Part shown: positions 6,482 to 13,664 of the stretch, in pieces | Layout: each line of letters opens with the position of its first letter | Position numbering within the stretch: position 1 is the first letter of the stretch | IMG/VR virus record: IMGVR_UViG_3300020477_000101 | Span: 1 to 28,341 of that record | From: a virus | Length of the DNA stretch: 28,341 nt | Direction: 5' to 3' (one strand) | The notes under the pieces: generated by a model | The model's input: the letters and a program-made list of their open reading frames with translations, nothing else | Database searches by the model: none | Told to the model about the DNA's origin: nothing | Made by a program: the position numbers and the translations under genes

Positions 6482-8980
6482 TCAAAAAAATCTTTCAAGA
6501 GATGTCTTTTTATTTACTGGAACATCCCATTTTAATGTATCATAAAACATCATAATTTTCTTTTCAAGCATTTGTGCATACATTTTTTTATGGTCTAGGT
6601 AAGTCTTTATAAATTCAATAATTTGTGGTGGGTCTTCATAACCTTTATAACCACAAGACTCCATAGCTAACTCATTCTGTTTTAGATAAACCCACTTTAT
6701 CTTTTGTGCTTCACTTATCTTTTCATATTGTTTAACTAAGCCAAAATGCCCTAATAAATCATTGTAGTTTATAGCAGCCTTTACATGCGCTGGTGAACCT
6801 TTAGCAAACTGAGTAAAGTGTCCATTCTTACCAGCAGAATATTTCTTTAGATTTTTCACACCAGTTGGCATTGCTATTCTATCGAAGTCCACCAACTTCA
6901 TAGAATCTTTGAAATTTACTATTCTCTCATCTATCTTTTCTTTTGGTACATTTGCCAGAATGTCTTCCAATACACTTTTTAGTAATTCACCCATAGCCTT
7001 TGGAAAATTACTACGAACTAAGTCCAAACCCTTTACATGCAGTTTGTTTACCTTTACTCCATTGTCATTGATAATCTTCATACCATATCGTTTCTTCACA
7101 ATAAATAAACCACTCTTAGCAATCAATTCCTGCTTTATCTCAAACCTATGTTTGTCTAGGTTTAGAAACTTCTTACCAAAATAATCATAAGACTTATTTA
7201 AATATGTCTGTAACTCATCAGCAACATCTAAGATTCTTTTACTCATCATAGTTTCGCTATCATAGTCCATATTAGGAAATCTTTTCTTTACCAATGGAAG
7301 AGCTGAATAAAATACTGAATCTGTATCAATGTATATACAATAATCTTTGTCATCTCCCAACTCTTTGTTATAGAAAAAATTACCAATCTTTTTCGTAAAT
7401 TTAATCAACTCCTGACCTGTAAGTGTAGTAGCTTCCGCATTATCTATATCATAAAACCTAAATACTGGCAAACCTAACACACCATACAAAGAGTTTAGAA
7501 CAACCTTTTGAATCAACTGACGACTTTTAAAATAAACATATTTATCTTCATCACCAGCATCACCAAATTTCTTCATCAACTTTCTGTACTCCACACGAGT
7601 ATCAAACCACTTTTCCAATAGAGCTGGAATCAAACCTTTTTTATCACTACGATATAATACACCATTAGAAGATACTGAAACTTCGTTTTTATCAAAGAAA
7701 TCTTTTAGTTCTGTTTCAGTAAGTTTACCCATCTCTTTTTTACCTGACATAATGGTATATGTTTTCTTATCCCCTCTCATAAATTCTTCAATATCCCATC
7801 CAGTCAACTTACCAATTTTTGTCTCTGGTGATATATTAAGAGACATAATAACCGATGGATACATAGAAGTAATATCCAAATCAAATACCCAATCGTGTTT
7901 ACCTCTTTGTGGTGGTTGGACATAAGCACCAGCAAATTTGTCCCCATCATCCATCTTTTCAGGTCTTGGTGGCTTGTTAGGAGCAATCACTCCCAGCTTT
8001 TTTAGATAAACTAAAATAGCACCCTCTAAATATCGTGATGAAAAATATACATCCTCATATGGAACATGACCTAGATGACATACACCACGAGCCATATCAA
8101 TAAAATCTAATTTATCATTCAATCTTTTTACAAGTCGAACATCATGTATGTTATATTCCACAAATTTATCTATGTTGTGTTCATACAAATCATTCAATGT
8201 TCCACTATACTCTATCTTATTTTCACTCAATTCAAGTTCAGCAACAGCATCCAATCTATAAGATGATAGCTGAGTATATGTAAACAATCTATATAAAGCA
8301 TAGTAATCTAAACAACTGACACCAGCAAACATATACCTCTTTCTATGTTTATTCCAATCAACAATTTTTATAGGTGAAAGTAAGTCTGCAGCACTCTTCC
8401 CAACGACAACCATAATCCTATTATAAAGATATGGCATATCGAATGTGTCGATATTCCAACCTGTAATAATGGTTGGTTCAGTTTCCAAATATACCTCAAA
8501 AAATCTTTTGTACATATCTGACTCATTATCAAATCTCTCTATGATAACATTATCTTTTGACTTCAGCCTTAATTTATTTTTTTCATCCAATACAAATGCG
8601 TAGTATGTATCATTTGATGACATATGTACTGCTATTGATGTAATTTTATTAGTAGCTTTACGATAGTCTGGAAACCCATCCGTAACTTCTACCTCAATAT
8701 CAATTGTCATTATCTTATGATTTTTAGAAATATCATCACTGTCTGTATATTTATCTACTAACACACGAGTTTCAACTGGCACATCCGATTCAAATAAATT
8801 TGATGTGTTGTGATCAAATTTGTAAACCTTTTTTAGTTTATCCCCATACAAAGATATATGAGTTCCAGCTCTGTCTTTTACATAAGCATATTTTTTATAG
8901 GGTATATTATAATATCCAAGTTCATCATCCCATATATGAACTTTTCTTTTTTTATTTTCGTAATATAAATTTTGGTACAT
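6482..8980 (-). CDS. 43: DNA polymerase, family B (gp43-like)
   Basis: The 832-residue replicative polymerase has the three proofreading motifs, MTIDIEVE (91-98), TGWNIDTFDMPY (173-184) and YNIHDVRLV (276-284). It also has the polymerase motifs DLDITSMYPSVI (367-378), KVVLNSLYG (492-500) and YIDTDSV (550-556). It ends in TSLERFF, an L-x-x-FF motif like those that dock polymerases on sliding clamps. The stop follows a run of seven T; one T fewer would extend the protein by four residues (see findings). The gene is the first after the promoter at 9013-9041 and is followed by gp45. The ATG at 8980 has only weak ribosome-binding sequence. Confidence 0.98.
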   Translation of the reverse strand: MYQNLYYENKKRKVHIWDDELGYYNIPYKKYAYVKDRAGTHISLYGDKLKKVYKFDHNTSNLFESDVPVETRVLVDKYTDSDDISKNHKIMTIDIEVEVTDGFPDYRKATNKITSIAVHMSSNDTYYAFVLDEKNKLRLKSKDNVIIERFDNESDMYKRFFEVYLETEPTIITGWNIDTFDMPYLYNRIMVVVGKSAADLLSPIKIVDWNKHRKRYMFAGVSCLDYYALYRLFTYTQLSSYRLDAVAELELSENKIEYSGTLNDLYEHNIDKFVEYNIHDVRLVKRLNDKLDFIDMARGVCHLGHVPYEDVYFSSRYLEGAILVYLKKLGVIAPNKPPRPEKMDDGDKFAGAYVQPPQRGKHDWVFDLDITSMYPSVIMSLNISPETKIGKLTGWDIEEFMRGDKKTYTIMSGKKEMGKLTETELKDFFDKNEVSVSSNGVLYRSDKKGLIPALLEKWFDTRVEYRKLMKKFGDAGDEDKYVYFKSRQLIQKVVLNSLYGVLGLPVFRFYDIDNAEATTLTGQELIKFTKKIGNFFYNKELGDDKDYCIYIDTDSVFYSALPLVKKRFPNMDYDSETMMSKRILDVADELQTYLNKSYDYFGKKFLNLDKHRFEIKQELIAKSGLFIVKKRYGMKIINDNGVKVNKLHVKGLDLVRSNFPKAMGELLKSVLEDILANVPKEKIDERIVNFKDSMKLVDFDRIAMPTGVKNLKKYSAGKNGHFTQFAKGSPAHVKAAINYNDLLGHFGLVKQYEKISEAQKIKWVYLKQNELAMESCGYKGYEDPPQIIEFIKTYLDHKKMYAQMLEKKIMMFYDTLKWDVPVNKKTSLERFF

Positions 8981-9012
8981 TTAGGTTATAGAATCCCCAT
9001 TATCAACATATA

Positions 9013-9041
9013 AAGCTACAAAGAATTTTGCTAAAAGTCAA
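9013..9041 (-). promoter_or_regulatory. Early-type promoter before the DNA polymerase gene
   Basis: TTGACT (9041-9036) is followed after 17 bases by TAGCTT (9018-9013), then TATATG. The site shares TTGACTTTTAGCA and GTAGCTTTA with the site at 2707-2735, with a diverged centre, as expected for a promoter rather than a recent duplication. It stands in the 70-base gap after the lipoprotein gene and would give a leader of about 25 bases to gp43. Confidence 0.72.
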
Positions 9042-9050
9042 GTGTTTTTT

Positions 9051-9551
9051 TCAATCCATTAAGAATATTTCTTGTGAATCTATCAATGTATTTTCAATAC
9101 TCCAGTATAACATCATATAACTACCTAAGCCTTTACCCTGCATCACTTTCGTTGGTGTCAATGTATTATAAAAATATCCTGCACTATCGGCTATAGAATA
9201 TACATCTGTTGTCCATCTTAGTGTATCCACATTTACATCCACTGTATCTCTATTACCGAAATTATCATACCATATAGCTTTGTTTCTACGATTAGGTAAT
9301 AATTTATAATGTCCACTTGAATCATTTTCATCCCAATACATATTACTCCACCAGTGAACAACCATTCTTTCTACAGGTAATTCTTCTGACTCTAAGTGTC
9401 CCCATATCGGCGCTGGTGTAATCCATAGGTTATCTAATATTTCAATTCTTGGTACTCGTAACATAGTTACGATAACATTTGCTTCCCTTTCTTCTTCTAC
9501 TTTGTCATCACATCCTAACAATAATAATAGTATAAGTAATCTTTTTATCAT
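9051..9551 (-). CDS. Phage-encoded lipoprotein, 166 aa
   Basis: The protein begins with MIKRLLILLLLLGC, a short basic head, a leucine core and a lipobox ending in G13-C14, so it should be cleaved by signal peptidase II and acylated on C14. The residues after Cys are acidic (DDKVEEERE), then a tryptophan-rich extracytoplasmic domain follows (LDNLWITPAPIWG, VVHWWSNMYWDEND, LRWTTDV, MLYWSI). I recognise no domain. It is coupled by ATGA to the 83-residue gene and lies just past the TonB-dependent receptor and its terminator. Phage lipoproteins often block superinfection, for example Llp of T5, which masks the TonB-dependent receptor FhuA; that role is inference here. Confidence 0.82.
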   Translation of the reverse strand: MIKRLLILLLLLGCDDKVEEEREANVIVTMLRVPRIEILDNLWITPAPIWGHLESEELPVERMVVHWWSNMYWDENDSSGHYKLLPNRRNKAIWYDNFGNRDTVDVNVDTLRWTTDVYSIADSAGYFYNTLTPTKVMQGKGLGSYMMLYWSIENTLIDSQEIFLMD

Positions 9552-9799
9552 GAGCTCATATAAGATATTATTTTTTCTATTTCGTGTTCATTACCATCAG
9601 TATCTTTAAATGTCGTTGGTAACTCTTCATAATTATATTTTGGAAACTTTCCGTGCGCTGTCATACTACCCTTTTCTCTATATGGTGGGCACTCACTTAA
9701 ATCACACTCATCCCATTGTACTTTTCCATTTACGCCTTCTATCTCCATTATGGGTTTTGAATCATTGAATAAGTGTCTTTGTGCTAATGTAATTTTCAT
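9548..9799 (-). CDS. Hypothetical protein, 83 aa
   Basis: I do not recognise this protein. It is small and acidic, begins MKITLAQRHLFNDSKPIMEI, and has a CDLSECPPYRE segment with two cysteines near the middle; no membrane segment or signal peptide is seen. An AAAAGG stands 6 bases before the ATG. The gene starts right after the strong terminator of the receptor gene, and its stop overlaps the lipoprotein start as ATGA, so the two form a small pair. Confidence 0.7.
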   Translation of the reverse strand: MKITLAQRHLFNDSKPIMEIEGVNGKVQWDECDLSECPPYREKGSMTAHGKFPKYNYEELPTTFKDTDGNEHEIEKIISYMSS

Positions 9800-9814
9800 T
9801 ATAAACCTTTTGAT

Positions 9815-9841
9815 AAAAATGGGGGGAAATTAATCCCCCCA
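9815..9841 (-). terminator. Rho-independent terminator after the TonB-dependent receptor
   Basis: A perfect stem of six G/C pairs (GGGGGG and CCCCCC, with an extra T-A pair) encloses the loop ATTAATTT and is followed on the minus strand by ATTTTTATC. It begins 12 bases after the receptor stop. In this AT-rich genome a six-pair G/C stem is striking and marks the end of the receptor transcription unit. Confidence 0.88.
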
Positions 9842-9852
9842 AATTTTACCTT

Positions 9853-12585
9853 TTAGAAATTAACAGTAAGTCCTAAGTTGAAATGTCTTGGTGAGCCCAA
9901 GAATACTTCAGCGTTATGAGCTGCGTGAACTTTGTCACCATACCCATTGTATTTACTGTTATCCGTTGCATCTTGGATGTAAACATCATCAAGAGCATTG
10001 AATAAATGACCTGTTAGAGTCATATCAAGACCAGCAACTTCTGGCAATTTGTAAGCCAAGTGCAAGTCTAATTTACCATACGATGGAGTTTTCCATACTT
10101 GAGCTCTGTCAGCACCATCTTCATCAACTTCACGAGCATCTGGACTCCAATCAGCATAGTGGTTATCGTACCATCTGTAAAGACCTTGTACACTCAATCC
10201 ATCAATTGGTTTCAATGTAAGACCACCAACATAAGCAGTTTGTGGCATATCACCAACTTTGAGTTCATTTAGAGCGTATTCATACTCAGTAGATGTTTGT
10301 CCAATGATTTGGTTATCATCATTATATTCCATCTCTGTGTAATCACCTTTAGCATCTCCATCAAAATACCAATTACCAATACTAACTGCTACATCTAAAT
10401 CAACCATTTCGTGTAAAGCAACTTTAGACTCTACTTCGAAACCACTGTGATTTTGATTTACACCAGTTAGGTAAATGATGTCTGTGTCACCTGAATCTCC
10501 TTGACCTGTGGTTACGGATTTGGTAAGGTTTCTATCTTTCCATTGGGTGTTATAAAAACTACCCTTGATAGCAACTAACTCACTTCCATACTCACCACCT
10601 ACTTCAAAAGATGTGAATTTCTCATTGTCTGGATTCTGCGAAACATTTCCATCATAATCAATCACATTATCTAAGATTGGTGGTTTTTGAACATATCCAA
10701 CATTAGCAAATGCTGACATTCTATCATCAAGATTGAATCTACCACCACCCTTTACTTGAAAGGTTGTGATGGATGGAGCTTCAACTACATCAGCATCAAC
10801 AGCAAAATGGTCGTGATAAGTATATCCAATTGTAGATATACCACCCATACCATAAAGGTTGATTTTTTCAGTATCATATTTACCCTGTAAGAATGTACCG
10901 AACCAATCTACTGTGGTTTCGTTGTGATAAGCAATAATATCACCTAACCCAACTTTCTTACCATCAGGTGCGTTATCATCAGCAAAGTCTACATAGTAGT
11001 CTCCACCAAGTAAATCACGAACCTCACGAGCGTGTTCAATACCAGCAGTTCTCCAATCAAGACCAATCTGAACTTCAAGTTCATCTGAAACATCATAGTT
11101 CAATTTAGAAATCAATCCATAGGTATTTTGTCTGTTAATTGAATTACGAAGTATGCCAGTTGACCTATTCTCACTATCTGACCAAGCTGAATCGATGTTT
11201 GCTGAGTTCTCAGCAATCTCACCGTTCCAATCCCACGTCCAAGGTGAACTTGCCCACCAGGAATTTCCTTCAATAGCAGGTAGTCGTTTGACACTCCCAT
11301 AGGTGCCTGTACCACCTCCTGAACCACCAGACCAGTATAATACTGAACTTAGTCTCATATCCTCATTCATATCATAGAAATGATTTAAATTGACAAGTGG
11401 TTTATGAAAGAAGTTTTCTCTTTCATTCAACATATTGGCATTGTACCTATCGGTTGTTCTCGCACCATACATATACCAATATTGTTGGCCTTTATATGAT
11501 GGGTCAACAGGTGCCCAATTTTGGTTGAAGTACCTACCAGCTTCATGTTCAAACTTATTACCAGCGACATAAGCTGAATCATCATATCCATCGATACTTC
11601 CAGCTAATTCTTGTGAATAAGTTGCTATGTTCTGTTTATATAGGTTCTGTCCATGTCTTTGTGGAGCACCAATTGCATATAACTCAAATCGATGTTCATC
11701 GTTCATCTGATAGGAACTACCAAGATAGTATGCCCATGCATCTGTCCAAGCACCATCAATAAATCCATCACCAGTCTTTCGAACTACTGTTCCACTAACT
11801 GCTAATTTATCATTGATTAGACCTGAGTTATAGTTGATGGTAGACTTTAGAAATCCACCCTCACCAACTTCCTGCTTTACTTTACCACCTTTTTCGTGAC
11901 CAGCAGGGTCGGTAATTATGTTCATTGTTCCACCAATCGATGGTGTAGCAAGATTCACGGCTGATAGACCTCTTTGCATCTGAATGGAATTGGAAGCATC
12001 AGCTACCCCATCCCAATTAGACCAATAGACCCATCCGTTCTCCATATCATTCTGGGGAACTCCGTTTATCATTACTGCAACATTCCTTTGGTTGAAACCA
12101 CGAACATTGATACGGGCATCACCCGCACCACCACCTTGTTGAGTAGCATATACACTTGGTGTCATATTCATAGCCATCGGTAAGTCTTGTGAACCAAGAC
12201 GAACTTCCATTTCAGCTTTACCCACCGTAGTATAAGCAACAGGTGTTGTTTCATCAGCCCTAGAAGCCAAGACTTCAAGTGCTGTTAGAGCAACCACATC
12301 AGTTTCTAAATCAAAACTGACGCTTCCAACTATGTCCCCAACAACAACTGATTGTGTTTGGGCTACATAACCGATGTATGAAGCAGTAACATCAAAAGTA
12401 CCTGTACCCGTCTCAATGACGAACTTACCCTCAGCGTCTGTTACGCCACCAAGTTCAGTACCCTCTACTGTCACATTTGCTCCAACAAGTGGCTCTTCTC
12501 CGTTGCCAACAAAACCAGTTACGGCTTGTCCAAAGACAATACCTACTGACATCATCAGTACAGAGAATAGATTACGATATTTCAT
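9853..12585 (-). CDS. TonB-dependent outer-membrane receptor with N-terminal carboxypeptidase-regulatory-like domain
   Basis: The 910-residue protein starts with a signal peptide (MKYRNLFSVLMMSVGIVFGQ). A carboxypeptidase-regulatory-like beta-sandwich follows (about 22-100, PLVGANVTVEGTELGGVTDAEG). A plug domain comes next (about 110-225, with DARINVRGFNQRNVAVMING and GLSAVNLATPSIGGTMNII), then a strand-rich barrel ending in an aromatic residue (LGLTVNF). TPVAYTTV at about 109 could be the TonB box. The ATG at 12585 has AAGGAG 6 bases upstream; an earlier in-frame ATG at 12606 lacks one. The region looks less AT-rich than its neighbours (40-48% G+C in sampled lines against about 27% in gp43), which points to capture from a host, probably Marinimicrobia or Bacteroidota. 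The imported substrate is unknown. The gene is full length with no break. Confidence 0.95.
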   Translation of the reverse strand: MKYRNLFSVLMMSVGIVFGQAVTGFVGNGEEPLVGANVTVEGTELGGVTDAEGKFVIETGTGTFDVTASYIGYVAQTQSVVVGDIVGSVSFDLETDVVALTALEVLASRADETTPVAYTTVGKAEMEVRLGSQDLPMAMNMTPSVYATQQGGGAGDARINVRGFNQRNVAVMINGVPQNDMENGWVYWSNWDGVADASNSIQMQRGLSAVNLATPSIGGTMNIITDPAGHEKGGKVKQEVGEGGFLKSTINYNSGLINDKLAVSGTVVRKTGDGFIDGAWTDAWAYYLGSSYQMNDEHRFELYAIGAPQRHGQNLYKQNIATYSQELAGSIDGYDDSAYVAGNKFEHEAGRYFNQNWAPVDPSYKGQQYWYMYGARTTDRYNANMLNERENFFHKPLVNLNHFYDMNEDMRLSSVLYWSGGSGGGTGTYGSVKRLPAIEGNSWWASSPWTWDWNGEIAENSANIDSAWSDSENRSTGILRNSINRQNTYGLISKLNYDVSDELEVQIGLDWRTAGIEHAREVRDLLGGDYYVDFADDNAPDGKKVGLGDIIAYHNETTVDWFGTFLQGKYDTEKINLYGMGGISTIGYTYHDHFAVDADVVEAPSITTFQVKGGGRFNLDDRMSAFANVGYVQKPPILDNVIDYDGNVSQNPDNEKFTSFEVGGEYGSELVAIKGSFYNTQWKDRNLTKSVTTGQGDSGDTDIIYLTGVNQNHSGFEVESKVALHEMVDLDVAVSIGNWYFDGDAKGDYTEMEYNDDNQIIGQTSTEYEYALNELKVGDMPQTAYVGGLTLKPIDGLSVQGLYRWYDNHYADWSPDAREVDEDGADRAQVWKTPSYGKLDLHLAYKLPEVAGLDMTLTGHLFNALDDVYIQDATDNSKYNGYGDKVHAAHNAEVFLGSPRHFNLGLTVNF

Positions 12586-12615
12586 AGTAATCTCCTTTGT
12601 TATCATTAATGAAAA

Positions 12616-12639
12616 GACACATTTTTCTACAGGTGTGTC
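12616..12639 (-). terminator. Hairpin between glutamine synthetase and receptor genes, weak terminator
   Basis: A perfect six-pair stem (GACACA/TGTGTC) with a 12-base loop is followed on the minus strand by TTTTC. It lies in the 75-base gap between the two genes. The short T run suggests partial termination or mRNA stabilisation, which could set receptor expression apart from that of glutamine synthetase. Confidence 0.4.
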
Positions 12640-12660
12640 GTCTGCCTGTCCGCATATTTT

Positions 12661-13647
12661 TTACTGACATATTGTTTCTACTAACTTCTGTGCAACCACA
12701 TAAGGATTACAATTAGAAGATGGTCTTCTATCTTCTAAATAACCTTTGTTCTCTTTAGCAACTTGCCAAGGAATACGAATTGACGCTCCTCTATCTGAAA
12801 CTCCCCATCGGAAAGTATTTATATCACAAGTTTCGTGTAATCCTGTAAGTCTTTGGTCGTTATCTACACCATAAGCATCAATATGCTGTTGATGTTTTTT
12901 TTCCAACTTTTCCATAACTGGATAAATAAAATTTTCATATCCACCATCCTCTCTCATCTCCTTTGTAGAGAAATTGGTATGGCATCCCGCACCATTCCAA
13001 TCACCAGCGATTGGTTTTGGATGTAGTGATGCTGTCAAATTGTAACTCTCACAAATTCTTTCTAATAACCAGCGAGCAACCCACAAGTCATCACTCATAT
13101 GAATTGAACCACCAGCTCCAATCTGATATTCCCATTGTCCTAACATAACTTCAGCGTTAGTTCCACAAATACTAATACCAGCTTCAATACAAGCATTCAT
13201 ATGTTCTCTTGAAACATTTTCTCCAATGTTTCTACCACAATAATAATCTCCTTGTGGTGGCGGTTCTCCTATATCTGGCCAACCATATGGTTTAGATGTA
13301 TCTAAATCATACAAAGTATATTCTTGTTCAAAACCTACCCACTCATCGATATCATCGGTTATAGTCTCTTCCAATAGTCTTCTTGTATTTGATTCGTGTG
13401 GTGTATCATCAACATTCCAAACCTCACATAATACTATTGAACTATTTGTTTCTAAAGGATTAGGGTAAACTCGTACAGGTTTCAAAACACAATCAGAACT
13501 ATTACCATCAGCCTGTTCTGTTGAACTTCCATCAAAACCCCAAATTGGTGCTTCTTCTTTTTTACCAAACTCTTTTACCACTTTCGTTTTATGTCTTATT
13601 TGTGTTGGTGTACAACCATCCAACCATAAGTATTCTAATTTATGCAT
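12661..13647 (-). CDS. Glutamine synthetase, type II (eukaryote-like)
   Basis: The 328-residue enzyme joins ammonium to glutamate using ATP. Type II features are all visible: the N-terminal WGFDGSSTEQADGNSSDC block (36-53), FEQEY (106-110) and NAEVMLGQWEYQIG (164-177). The second half adds KPIAGDWNGAGCHTN (211-225), NDQRLTGLHET (263-273), FRWGVSDRGASIRIP (279-293) and YLEDRRPSSNCNPY (303-316). The catalytic glutamates and the active-site arginine blocks are therefore kept and the length is normal for the family, so an active enzyme is expected. AAGGAG lies 9 bases before the ATG, 17 bases after the reductase stop. In this phage it is an auxiliary metabolic gene, plausibly feeding glutamine to nucleotide synthesis. 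Base composition is nearer the receptor than the replication genes. Confidence 0.97.
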   Translation of the reverse strand: MHKLEYLWLDGCTPTQIRHKTKVVKEFGKKEEAPIWGFDGSSTEQADGNSSDCVLKPVRVYPNPLETNSSIVLCEVWNVDDTPHESNTRRLLEETITDDIDEWVGFEQEYTLYDLDTSKPYGWPDIGEPPPQGDYYCGRNIGENVSREHMNACIEAGISICGTNAEVMLGQWEYQIGAGGSIHMSDDLWVARWLLERICESYNLTASLHPKPIAGDWNGAGCHTNFSTKEMREDGGYENFIYPVMEKLEKKHQQHIDAYGVDNDQRLTGLHETCDINTFRWGVSDRGASIRIPWQVAKENKGYLEDRRPSSNCNPYVVAQKLVETICQ

Positions 13648-13664
13648 AACCTTTCTCCTTACAC

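Noticed and set aside
12374-12667. Plus-strand open frame of 97 codons over the receptor start
   Set aside because: Antisense to the receptor signal peptide and regulatory-like domain; Ser/Thr/Pro-rich translation is typical of the opposite strand of such a domain.
13648-13664. Glutamine riboswitch before glutamine synthetase
   Set aside because: The gap to the reductase gene is only 17 bases, too short for an aptamer, and holds just the ribosome-binding site.
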